Below are positions 44,009-54,414 of a stretch of 64,000 bases of DNA, piece by piece (position 1 is the first letter of the stretch; every line of letters starts with the position of its first letter). The stretch spans positions 124,001 through 188,000 of the forward strand of contig NZ_QLTK01000005.1 of the NCBI RefSeq assembly GCF_003269035.1, written 5' to 3'. A program made the translations under genes and the position numbers. The DNA comes from Paraburkholderia bryophila. Lineage in GTDB: Bacteria; Pseudomonadota; Gammaproteobacteria; Burkholderiales; Burkholderiaceae. The notes below the pieces were generated by a model. It was given only the letters and a program-made list of their open reading frames with translations. It was not told the origin of the DNA and did not search any database.

Positions 44009-45331
44009 GTGCGCAAAATCGCATGGATTATTGCCGCGGCGCTCGGCCTGAGTCTGGCCGCCTGCGGTGGGGGTGGTGGCGGTAGCAGCGGCAACACGGC
44101 GACCAATTCGTCGACCTCGGGTAGCAGTTCGAACCCGCCTTCGAGCGGCACGACCAATGGCCCCTCGAACCCGCCGTCGAACAGTTCGGCGCCCAACGTG
44201 CTCGCAGCCGACGCGTCCGCCGTGCCGACCGCGGTCGGGCCCGGCAACACGATGGCGGTGACGGTCACCGGCACGGGCATTCACAACCAGCCGATGGTCA
44301 GCATCAAGCTCTGCACGCCCGGGACGAACGCCACCGGCAACTGCGTGACGATTCCGAACGTGCTGGTCGACACGGGTTCGTACGGGCTGCGCCTCGTGCG
44401 TTCCGCGATTCCCGATGCGACCTTCAACACGTTCGGCACCGAAACGGCCAGCAGCCTGCCGCTCGCCGAATGCGCATTGTTCGGCAGCGGTTATACGTGG
44501 GGCACGGTGCATACCGCCGACCTCGCGCTGTCCGGTGAGGTCGCCTCGACGCTGCCGATCCAGGTGATCGGCGACCCGGCGCTGACGACGGCCGCGCCGT
44601 CCGAATGCCAGGTGGGCCGTCTGATGTCGACCGCCGCCAATGTCGGCGCGAACGGCATTCTCGGCATCGGCGTAAGCCCGACGGACTGCGGTTCGGCGTG
44701 CGCCATCGCGCCGCTGACGACGCACTACTACACCAACGCGGGCACCGCCACCACGGTACCGGTGAGCGGCCAGGTCGCCAATCCGGTCTCGTACTTCGCG
44801 CAGGACAACAACGGCTTGATTCTGGAGATGGCGCAGGTGTCCGATAGCGGTAGCGCGTCGGCTCAGGGCACGCTCGTGTTCGGCATCGACACGCAGGCCA
44901 ACAATACGTTGGCCGGCACGAGCGCGACGTTGATCAGGACGGATATCAACAGCAACTTCACGTCGACTTATAACGGCACGACGTTGGCCAGCACGTTCTT
45001 CGATTCCGGTTCGACGGTGATGTTCTTCCCGGATACGACGATCGCTCACGACTTCCTGAGCGGCTACTTCACGCCCACGGCGACGGTGGGCCGCACGACG
45101 ACGCTGAGCTCGACCAGTCCGGCCAACGCGACGCTGGGCTTCAACATCGCCAATGGGTTGACGTTGAGCGCGTCGGGCAACAACGCGTTCAACAACATCG
45201 GCATCTCCATGGCCGGCCAGTTCGACTTCGGTCTGCCGTTCTTTTACGGGCGGCACGTGTTCTACGGCATCTCCGGTCGCTCGTCGACGGGCGGCGGCGC
45301 GGGGCCGTACGTGGCGTACACGTCGAGCTGA
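44009..45331 (+). CDS. DUF3443 lipoprotein with pepsin-like aspartic protease landmarks
   Basis: A 440-residue lipoprotein: GTG start after GAGAG, signal ending LSLAAC with Cys19, then a Ser/Gly/Pro-rich linker to about residue 65. The body has VLVDTGSYGLRL (Asp121), NGILGIGVSP (about 214-223), TLVFGIDTQANNTL (about 288-301) and FFDSGSTVMFFPD (Asp332). In pepsins the order is DTGS, DGILGLG, a GGID stretch and a second DTGT/DSGT, so a bilobal aspartic protease fold is likely. This is my inference; I know the family only as a domain of unknown function. Several Cys suggest disulfides. It should be anchored in the envelope and follows the DUF2844 gene in one operon. Confidence 0.82.
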   Translation: MRKIAWIIAAALGLSLAACGGGGGGSSGNTATNSSTSGSSSNPPSSGTTNGPSNPPSNSSAPNVLAADASAVPTAVGPGNTMAVTVTGTGIHNQPMVSIKLCTPGTNATGNCVTIPNVLVDTGSYGLRLVRSAIPDATFNTFGTETASSLPLAECALFGSGYTWGTVHTADLALSGEVASTLPIQVIGDPALTTAAPSECQVGRLMSTAANVGANGILGIGVSPTDCGSACAIAPLTTHYYTNAGTATTVPVSGQVANPVSYFAQDNNGLILEMAQVSDSGSASAQGTLVFGIDTQANNTLAGTSATLIRTDINSNFTSTYNGTTLASTFFDSGSTVMFFPDTTIAHDFLSGYFTPTATVGRTTTLSSTSPANATLGFNIANGLTLSASGNNAFNNIGISMAGQFDFGLPFFYGRHVFYGISGRSSTGGGAGPYVAYTSS

Positions 45332-45392
45332 AAGGCGTGAGGTTTGGCCTGCAACGCTTGCGATGTCTGAAACCCTCGCAGCACTGAAACCG

Positions 45393-45417
45393 ACCCGGCC
45401 CGCGTGCCGGGTTTTTT
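45393..45417 (+). terminator. Intrinsic terminator after the DUF3443 gene
   Basis: ACCCGGC and GCCGGGT form a 7-bp stem with a 6-base loop followed by five further T. It lies 62 bases after the stop codon and closes the DUF2844-DUF3443 operon. Confidence 0.8.
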
Positions 45418-45514
45418 CATGATCGCGTCCCTCAAGCTATTCGTTTTTGTGCCGTTAGGGTTGTGGGGGCGTGGACTACCTGAACTGAACGCTCGCCTCT
45501 TCACCACACGAAAA

Positions 45515-47101
45515 ATGACCATGAAGAACACACTCGACCGCCGCGTGGCAGCCATGCTGACCACGTTGTGCCTGAGCGCCTGCGCGCATAACCCGGTGCA
45601 ACCGGCGGCAGCCACACCGGGCGCAACGCCCGGCCCGCAAACCGGCGCGGCCACCAACCTGGCCGCAACGTTGCCGCCGGACGTGCTGGTCGCCTGCCAG
45701 CGCAGCGCGGCGGAAACGACGGCGGGTCATCTGGACGACGCGGCCAGACTTACCAGCCAATGTCTTACGTCGCACAGCCTGCCGGTCGCGGTACGCGCGC
45801 TATTGCTGCAACAGTTGGCGTTTCTCGATATGGCGCGTCACGACGATCGCGGCGCGCTCGACGCGCAGCTCGCCGCCTTGGACCTCACGCCGAAACCCAG
45901 CGACGCTCAGCTGATCGTGCTTGCGCATCTGTATCAAACCAATCATCGCAACGAGGAGAGCCTCGCGACGCTCACGCCGCTCGACGCGCCGCATGTGATC
46001 GATCCGGCGCTTCGCGCGTCCTACTATCTGGAAGTGGGCGCAGCATTGGCAGCGTTGGGGCGGCACCAGGATGCGCTCGACGCGTTCGGCAAAGGGATCG
46101 CGGCCAACCCGTACCTCGCGGAGCCTTATCGCAAACGCGCGGCCGAGCGTGAAGCATCCGGCGACGCAGCGGGCGCTCGGGCCGACTACCAGCAATTCGC
46201 CGGCTGGGCGCTAGACGCGCAGATCGACGCGCCGACGCGCGCCAAGCTGGCCTCGCTCGGTATCGATCCCGCCGAGCAACGGCGTCATCCGTTCGGTAGC
46301 GTCAATCCTTTGCACGACATGCTGGCCGGACTCCTCGAACAAAGCCGCCAGCAGCTCAAATCAGCCACCACGACCGCGGCGAAGGCCGAGGCGTATAGCA
46401 GTATTTCCGCCTTCACGGACAATTTGGGCGAGCATGCCGAAGCGCTCACGGCGATCGACAAAGCCATCGCGCTCGCCCCGGACAACATCGACTACCGACA
46501 GTCGAAGGTCACGACGCTGCTTTCGTCGAATCGCGCCGACGACGCGCTGAAGGAAGCCGCGCCGCTGCGCCGGCAAGCTCACGCAGAAGCCGCGGCCGCG
46601 GCCGCGCCGTTCACTATCTATCAGAAATACGGCGAGGTCTCGGGCACGGCCGCGATGGCCTACATCCAGCAAGGCCGATGGTCCGAAGCGATCGACGCAC
46701 TGACCGATCGCGCGAAGGGCGCGGACGCCGACGATCGGGACTACATGGCGACGATGTATCTCTACGTGCGCGCGAAAAGCGCGGGCGCGGCGCCGGCCAG
46801 CCCGTACTTCGACGACTATATCCGGCGCACCGCGCCGACGGCCAACGCCACGTATCGCCGCGGACTTCTGCTGTACATGCAGGGCAAGCTTCCGATCGAC
46901 GTGGTGTACAGCCAGGTCACCTCGCTCGGCAATCCCGTGCAGATTCAGAACGGACTCGCCGAGACCTGGTTCGTCGCCGCGGCCTATGAGCGCTACGTGA
47001 AGCACGACGACGCGGCGGCACACGCGTATGTCGGTCGTTTGAACGACCTCCAGCCGTACGGCACCATGGAGTGGACGATGGCACGGCGAGGCGGCGCGTG
47101 A
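45515..47101 (+). CDS. TPR-repeat lipoprotein
   Basis: A 528-residue protein. The start MTMKNTLDRR (a second Met two codons later is equally good) gives a lipoprotein signal ending LSAC with Cys23. The body is helical repeats: HPA-type pairs such as YYLEVGAALAALGRHQDALDAFG, AEALTAIDKAIALAPDNIDYR, and MAYIQQGRWSEAIDALTDRA mark tetratricopeptide units scattered over residues 50-480. It overlaps the Sel1-repeat gene by 4 bases (GTGA), so both are made together. TPR scaffolds hold protein partners; here the partner may be the Sel1 protein. Function unknown. Confidence 0.82.
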   Translation: MTMKNTLDRRVAAMLTTLCLSACAHNPVQPAAATPGATPGPQTGAATNLAATLPPDVLVACQRSAAETTAGHLDDAARLTSQCLTSHSLPVAVRALLLQQLAFLDMARHDDRGALDAQLAALDLTPKPSDAQLIVLAHLYQTNHRNEESLATLTPLDAPHVIDPALRASYYLEVGAALAALGRHQDALDAFGKGIAANPYLAEPYRKRAAEREASGDAAGARADYQQFAGWALDAQIDAPTRAKLASLGIDPAEQRRHPFGSVNPLHDMLAGLLEQSRQQLKSATTTAAKAEAYSSISAFTDNLGEHAEALTAIDKAIALAPDNIDYRQSKVTTLLSSNRADDALKEAAPLRRQAHAEAAAAAAPFTIYQKYGEVSGTAAMAYIQQGRWSEAIDALTDRAKGADADDRDYMATMYLYVRAKSAGAAPASPYFDDYIRRTAPTANATYRRGLLLYMQGKLPIDVVYSQVTSLGNPVQIQNGLAETWFVAAAYERYVKHDDAAAHAYVGRLNDLQPYGTMEWTMARRGGA

Positions 47102-50055
47102 GCGCGATAGCCGCGCCGCGGCTTTCTTTACTGCATGCGCTGCTGGCGTCGCTCACGTTGAGCGCGGCGGCCTTGACGGCCGCCGTCGCGCCGGTGCGTG
47201 CCAGCGCGACGCAAGCGCCCGCGCCGGACGCCGCACGTCTACCGCGCCCCTTCCCGGTCTTGCCGGTCCTGCCGTTCAGCGATCCGACCACGGCGTGCGC
47301 GCTGCGCTTCGGCGCCAGCCAGGAATGGGCGGCCTCGCCGCTTGCCAAGCCCGCGCAACTGCTCGCGTCGTGCGGCACGGAAGCGGCGGCCGGCAACCTC
47401 GACGCGCGCGCCATCTATGGCCAGATGATGCTGTTCGGCTACGCGATGCCGCCGTCCGACACCGGCCTCGCGATGCTGCAGCAGAGCGCTGCGGACGGCT
47501 CGCGCAGCGCCCAACGCGTGGTCGGCTCGCTCTACCGCGACGGCACGCGCGTGCCGAAAGACTACGCCGCCGCGCGGCGCTGGCTGACGCTCTCGGCGGA
47601 CCAGGGAGACGGCCTAGCGGCCGAGTTGCTCGGCCTGATGGACTACACCGGCCAAGGCGGCGCGGTCGACTACGCCTCGGCCTACGGCGAGTTCGTGCGG
47701 GCCGCGAACCACGGCTCGTCGCACAGCGCTTCCAACGCAGGGCAAATCCTGTTCGACGGCCGGGCCGGTGTGCCGCGCGACGTCGCGGGCGGCGTCACGT
47801 GGTTCATTCAGGGCGCAACACGCGGCGATGCCGACGGCGCGTTCCTGCTCGGCATGGCGCTGTTGCGCGGCACCGGTCTGAAGCGGGATGTTCAGAACGC
47901 GGCGGGCTGGATCAACATCGCTGCGACGCGCGGCCATCTCGAGGCGCACGCGGTGTTGGCCGATATGTATGTGGCCGGCGCAGGCGTGCCGCGCGACGAG
48001 AAAAAAGGCTTTGCGCTGATGGCGTACGCGGCGAGCCGCGGTTCGGTCTACGCGCAGCGCCGGCTCGGCGAACTGTACGCGGGCGGCACCGGCACGGCGC
48101 GCCACCTGGCGCTGGCGCGGACATGGCATCGCAAGGCCGCGCTGGAAGGCGATGCGACGGCGCGCTTCCAGTTGGCCGTCGAGTACCGGCTGGGCATCGG
48201 CGGGCCGAAGGATCTCGACGCCGCCATCGGCTGGATGCGCGGCGCGGCGCAGGCCGGCCTCGCGGCGGCGCAAAACGATCTCGGCACCATGCTGCAGCGT
48301 GGCGAAGGCGAACCGCGCAATCTCGACGAAGCGAGGCAGTGGTATCAGCGCGCCTCCGACCAGGGACTCGGCATTGCCGCGTTCAACCTGGCGTCGCTCG
48401 CCGACGCCGGGCTCGGCATGCCGAAAGATCCGGCGCTCGCGTTCCGGCTCGCCCATACCGGCGCCGAGCGCGGCGATCCGCAAGCCACGCTGATGATCGG
48501 CCGGATGCTGTTCACCGGCGACGGCGTGCCGGTCGACAAGGCCCAAGCGCTGGTCTGGTATCGCAAGGCCGCGGATCTCGGCAACGTCGACGGAGCGCGT
48601 CAGGCTGGCTGGCAATACATGTACGGCGTCGGCGTGCCGCGCGACGCGGTGCTCGGTCAGCGCTATCTGGAATCGGCCGCGCGGGCCGGCAATGCCCAGG
48701 CGCAGACCATCCTGGGTTTGTATCTGCTGGAGCGTCAGGCGGATGGGGGCAAGGACGCGAACCACGACGCGGCCGAAACCGACGGCAAGGCGTGGCTCGT
48801 CAAGGCGGTCGCGCAAAACTTCGCGCCGGCCTATACCGCGATGGGCACGGTCTACTCGAAGGGCCAAGGCATGCCGCCGGATCAGCCGACCGCGATCAAA
48901 TGGTTCACGCGCGGCGCCGAATCGAACGATCTCGCCTCGCAACGCGTGCTGTGCCTCGCCTATGCGAACGGCACCGGCGTGGCGCGCAATCCCGAGTTGG
49001 CGCAGCGCTGGTGCCGCGCCGCCGCGCAGGCCGGCGATCTGTTCGCGATGCGCCGCCTCGCCGTCGGCATTGCGGACACGACGCCGGAGCGCGATAGCAG
49101 TTACTGGCAGTGGCGTATCGCGAGTCGCGGCGACGCGGTCTATCAGTCGATGCTGGGCGACTCGTACGATCTGGGCCGCGGCGTCCCCGCCGACTTCAAT
49201 GCAGCGGTCTACTGGTTCCGCCTCGCGGCGGAGCAAGGCAATGTCTCGGCGCAGAGTTCGCTGGCGTGGCATCTGTTCACCGGGCTCGGCAGCGAGCGCA
49301 ATGACCGGGAGGCGCTGGCGTGGGCCAACCGGGCCGCCGACACCGGCTCGGCTGCCGCCATGGCGATGGTCGGCGAAGCCTATCTGCGCGGCTGGGGCGT
49401 CCCGGCGGACGTCGGCGTTGCGCGCGGCTGGCTTGAAAAAGCCGCAGCGGCCGGCTCCGGCGAGGCCGCCAGCGATCTCGCGAATCTGTATGAGATCGGC
49501 AACGGCGTGCCGCGCAATGATGCATTGGCGCTCGGTTGGCATCGCAAAGCCGCAGCGCTCGGATCCAACGCGGGAAGCATCGCGCTTGCGCTGCGCGCGG
49601 AGGCCGCGGGGGACGTGCACGCGCTCGATGGCCGCTCGATGCAGTGGCTCGCCGTTGCCGCCGATCCGGGTGCGATGGGTACCACCAGCGGTTCGCACGC
49701 GTCCGCCTCGAACGACGCGACCGAATCCGGCCTGGCTTCGTGGGCGGCCCTGTCGTCCTTGAACGAAGCCCTGCAGGGCGACACGTTGCGGCAGTACGAG
49801 ATCGGCATGCGCTATCTGTTGGGCGACGGCGTCATGCGCGACACGGCGCTCGGCGACGCGTGGCTTCAGCGTGCTCAGGCCGGCTTCGCGGCCGAGCCCC
49901 ATCACGCCATGTATGCCGATGCGGTCCGTACCGTCGAACAACGCGTCAGCGGGGCACTGAGCGCCGACGAGCGGGAGCGGGCGCGGCGGGTGGCCGTCAA
50001 TCTGCTGGCAACGGTGCCGTCGCGCGCGGTCGGGACGGGGGCATATCGAAGCTGA
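47098..50055 (+). CDS. Large exported Sel1-repeat protein
   Basis: A 985-residue protein. The start is GTG overlapping the previous stop, with GAGG 6 bases before it; an earlier GTG (47071) is less likely. A signal peptide covers about residues 1-33. From about residue 90 to 840 there are some twenty Sel1-like units of 36 residues, with the pattern AxxWYRKAADxGNxxAQxxLGxxYxxGxGVPRD (for example QALVWYRKAADLGNVDGA). Such solenoids bind partner proteins, classically in LcpA/SEL1L systems. The last 130 residues are less regular. With the TPR lipoprotein it forms an envelope repeat-protein pair. The repeat number is high for a bacterial Sel1 protein. Confidence 0.88.
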   Translation: MSAIAAPRLSLLHALLASLTLSAAALTAAVAPVRASATQAPAPDAARLPRPFPVLPVLPFSDPTTACALRFGASQEWAASPLAKPAQLLASCGTEAAAGNLDARAIYGQMMLFGYAMPPSDTGLAMLQQSAADGSRSAQRVVGSLYRDGTRVPKDYAAARRWLTLSADQGDGLAAELLGLMDYTGQGGAVDYASAYGEFVRAANHGSSHSASNAGQILFDGRAGVPRDVAGGVTWFIQGATRGDADGAFLLGMALLRGTGLKRDVQNAAGWINIAATRGHLEAHAVLADMYVAGAGVPRDEKKGFALMAYAASRGSVYAQRRLGELYAGGTGTARHLALARTWHRKAALEGDATARFQLAVEYRLGIGGPKDLDAAIGWMRGAAQAGLAAAQNDLGTMLQRGEGEPRNLDEARQWYQRASDQGLGIAAFNLASLADAGLGMPKDPALAFRLAHTGAERGDPQATLMIGRMLFTGDGVPVDKAQALVWYRKAADLGNVDGARQAGWQYMYGVGVPRDAVLGQRYLESAARAGNAQAQTILGLYLLERQADGGKDANHDAAETDGKAWLVKAVAQNFAPAYTAMGTVYSKGQGMPPDQPTAIKWFTRGAESNDLASQRVLCLAYANGTGVARNPELAQRWCRAAAQAGDLFAMRRLAVGIADTTPERDSSYWQWRIASRGDAVYQSMLGDSYDLGRGVPADFNAAVYWFRLAAEQGNVSAQSSLAWHLFTGLGSERNDREALAWANRAADTGSAAAMAMVGEAYLRGWGVPADVGVARGWLEKAAAAGSGEAASDLANLYEIGNGVPRNDALALGWHRKAAALGSNAGSIALALRAEAAGDVHALDGRSMQWLAVAADPGAMGTTSGSHASASNDATESGLASWAALSSLNEALQGDTLRQYEIGMRYLLGDGVMRDTALGDAWLQRAQAGFAAEPHHAMYADAVRTVEQRVSGALSADERERARRVAVNLLATVPSRAVGTGAYRS

Positions 50056-50244
50056 GCGAAACCGGCGAGCGTTTTGCGTTCGACGCCCGGCGAGTCCGCG
50101 CTCTGCAGGCGTTTGCGCTGCCTGCTGCCTGCTGCCTGCCGCCTCGACGGCGGCGCGCCAGCGAAATCCCGTAGCTAGGTTGATTCAAACGCGCGCGGTG
50201 GCACCCTTGCGATTCAATCCCGGCGTAACGTGACGGAGACGCCC

Positions 50245-51069
50245 ATGACCGACGATCCATTCCTGCACACGCACGACGACGACCTCGTCCGTTTCGACGC
50301 GCACGGCGCCGCGCCGCTGCCGGCGTCGAACGATCAGGGCCAGGTCGAGCATGCAGGCGCGCGAATCTGGTACGCGTCTTACGGCGCGGGTGTCCCGGTG
50401 ATTCTGCTGCACGGCGGCCTCGGCCATGGCGGCAATTGGGGCTATCAGATTCCGGCGCTGCTCGGCGCGGGGTACCGCGTCGTGGTCATCGACAGCCGCG
50501 GGCACGGCCGCAGCACCCGCGACGTGCAGCCGTACCGCTACGAATCGATGGCGTCCGACGTGCTGGCCGTGATGGACCGCCTGCAACTCGAACGGGCCGC
50601 GCTGGCCGGCTGGAGCGACGGCGCATGCGTCGCGCTGGTACTGGCCGGCACGGCGCCCGAACGCGTAGCGGGCGTGTTCTTCTTCGGCTGCAACATGGAT
50701 CCGGGCGGCACCCTGCCGTTCGTGCCGACACCGCTGATCGACCGTTGCTTCAGCCGGCATCGCAAGGACTACGCGCAGCTATCGGCGACGCCCGACGAGT
50801 TCGACGCATTCGTCGGCGCGGTCAGCGAGATGATGCGCACGCAACCCAACTACAGTGCGGACGATCTGGCCCGGATCCGCGTGCCGGTTACCGTCGTGCA
50901 GAGCGAACACGACGAGTTCATCAAGCCGGAACACGCCGACTACCTCGCGCGCACGATTCCCGGTGCCGCGTTGATCGCGCTGCCCGGCGTGAGCCATTTC
51001 GCGCCGCTGCAAAGACCGGGGCAATTCAATCGCGTGCTGCTGGGTTTTCTGAACCGTGTGCTGCCCTGA
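50245..51069 (+). CDS. Alpha/beta hydrolase
   Basis: A 274-residue cytoplasmic hydrolase starting at MTDDPFLHTHDDD, with GGAG six bases before the ATG; a GTG 15 bases earlier is possible. The oxyanion motif is LLHGGLGHGGNW, nucleophile Ser124 lies in LAGWSDGACVAL, the acid in SEHDEFIKPEH and the base in GVSHFAPLQ. The pattern resembles 3-oxoadipate enol-lactonase-like and related esterases. No pathway partner is near. Substrate unknown. Confidence 0.88.
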   Translation: MTDDPFLHTHDDDLVRFDAHGAAPLPASNDQGQVEHAGARIWYASYGAGVPVILLHGGLGHGGNWGYQIPALLGAGYRVVVIDSRGHGRSTRDVQPYRYESMASDVLAVMDRLQLERAALAGWSDGACVALVLAGTAPERVAGVFFFGCNMDPGGTLPFVPTPLIDRCFSRHRKDYAQLSATPDEFDAFVGAVSEMMRTQPNYSADDLARIRVPVTVVQSEHDEFIKPEHADYLARTIPGAALIALPGVSHFAPLQRPGQFNRVLLGFLNRVLP

Positions 51070-51465
51070 ATCCGCACGCGATGCCTCGAAATTAGGCAGC
51101 GCGGCGAACCGGCTGTTATTCGTGTCGCCCTCAAGCCCGAAAATTTCACGATGTGGCATGACCGCTTGCTTCGTAAAAAATCGTGGTGCGTGGCACAAAT
51201 TCGCCATTTCGCAATGTCGCCCCGCATTGCACATCGCAAAATGATTGTCGCAAGTATTTATTTTTAAACGATATTTTTTGTTAGAGCGGCCCATCCCAGA
51301 ACGGCTTGCGCCACGATCCGCTGACGTAGACTCTTTTACAAGAGCCGGCGCTTCATGCAGTCGTGGCAAGTTGGACGGGACGATCGGGCAATTGGAAGGT
51401 CCCCCGCCTCGCGCACGAAACCGCACCGGCACAGCGGTTTTTAAATGGCAATTGGGAGACTAAAA
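51070..51465. other. Gene-free stretch with an A/T-rich patch
   Basis: About 400 bases with no supported gene. The centre (51170-51290) is clearly richer in A/T than its surroundings, as expected for a promoter region, and holds a 6-bp dyad GCAATG/CATTGC. I cannot fix a promoter. Short frames here lack normal codon use. Confidence 0.5.
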
Positions 51466-51696
51466 ATGAAAGGCTTTCGCTTTGGCTCGACCCAGGGAGC
51501 GTTCTACATTTTGCCGGGACAGGATGGTTGGGAAGCAACGTACGGCAACGAGACGCTCGGTGAATTCAACAGCCCGCAACAGGCGGCCGACGACCTCGCG
51601 CGCGGTCTGATCTGCCCGCATCTATCCGAAGGCGACGACACCTCGTCGCTCGAAATTCCAGAGAAGCTCAGCGATTGGGAAATCGTTCACGTGTGA
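51466..51696 (+). CDS. Small conserved-looking protein, function unknown
   Basis: A 76-residue protein with GGGAG seven bases before the ATG, a convincing start. No signal or membrane segment. It is acidic and mixed alpha/beta, with FYILPGQDGWEATYGNETLG suggesting a beta-sheet and QQAADDLARGLICPHL an amphipathic helix. I do not recognise the family. It has its own 400-base upstream region and is convergent with the isocitrate dehydrogenase gene. Codon use matches real genes. Confidence 0.7.
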   Translation: MKGFRFGSTQGAFYILPGQDGWEATYGNETLGEFNSPQQAADDLARGLICPHLSEGDDTSSLEIPEKLSDWEIVHV

Positions 51697-51727
51697 GGGC
51701 CGGTATGACGGCTGCTCACGTGGAAGT

Positions 51728-51763
51728 AAAAACGACGATGGCGCTCGAGAGCGCCATCGTCGT
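51728..51763 (-). terminator. Very strong terminator of the isocitrate dehydrogenase gene
   Basis: A perfect 15-bp stem (ACGACGATGGCGCTC with its complement) around a 2-base loop, followed on the minus strand by five T. It lies 68 bases after the isocitrate dehydrogenase stop codon. Confidence 0.9.
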
Positions 51764-51830
51764 GCTTGCTGCTTGCTTCCGTGCGGTTTGCGCAGGTTTT
51801 GCCGCTGCCCTGGCTAGCGCACCGACTGCT

Positions 51831-54167
<2,337 letters not shown>

Positions 54168-54288
54168 TTACGGCCCGACCGTGAGTATATGCGTGTTTTC
54201 CTCTACTCGCTGTTAAACAAACATGTCGCGCAACCCGACTCGATGGGGTCGAGCCCCGCCAGATAAGGCTTTGAGGCCAATGCCCTAG

Positions 54289-54308
54289 GTCTTAAGACAG
54301 ATGTCTTA
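54289..54308. promoter_or_regulatory. Overlapping GTCTTA palindromes upstream of icd
   Basis: GTCTTAAGAC (54289-54298) is its own complement, and its right half TAAGAC pairs again with GTCTTA (54303-54308) over AGAT. This gives three copies of GTCTTA within 20 bases between icd and the TonB receptor. It looks like a protein-binding site; the factor is unknown. Confidence 0.4.
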
Positions 54309-54338
54309 TAGATGACTCGCCGCCTTTCAAAAACATTT

Positions 54339-54369
54339 GTTAATGCGAATCAGATGCATTAACATTCGC
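54339..54369. promoter_or_regulatory. Dyad before the TonB receptor, possible Fur-type site
   Basis: GTTAATGC (54339-54346) pairs perfectly with GCATTAAC (54356-54363) over nine bases, and GCGAAT (54345) pairs with ATTCGC (54364-54369). Hexamer arrays around GCGAAT and ATTCGC in an A/T-rich stretch are what Fur sites often look like in these bacteria. It stands about 46 bases before the receptor's start codon. Confidence 0.4.
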
Positions 54370-54414
54370 GCACTCACTTTTTCACCAGTCGTTTAACCGT
54401 CACTCGCTCGCAAG

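Noticed and set aside
47614..49941. 775-codon open frame on the minus strand inside the Sel1 gene
   Set aside because: Stop-free antisense frames are common at this G+C content. The sense frame has clear Sel1 repeats, and the antisense product is Arg/Ala-rich without domains.
50119..50140. Three CTGCCTG units after the Sel1 gene
   Set aside because: Too short and imperfect to call a functional repeat; no structure or gene is linked to it.
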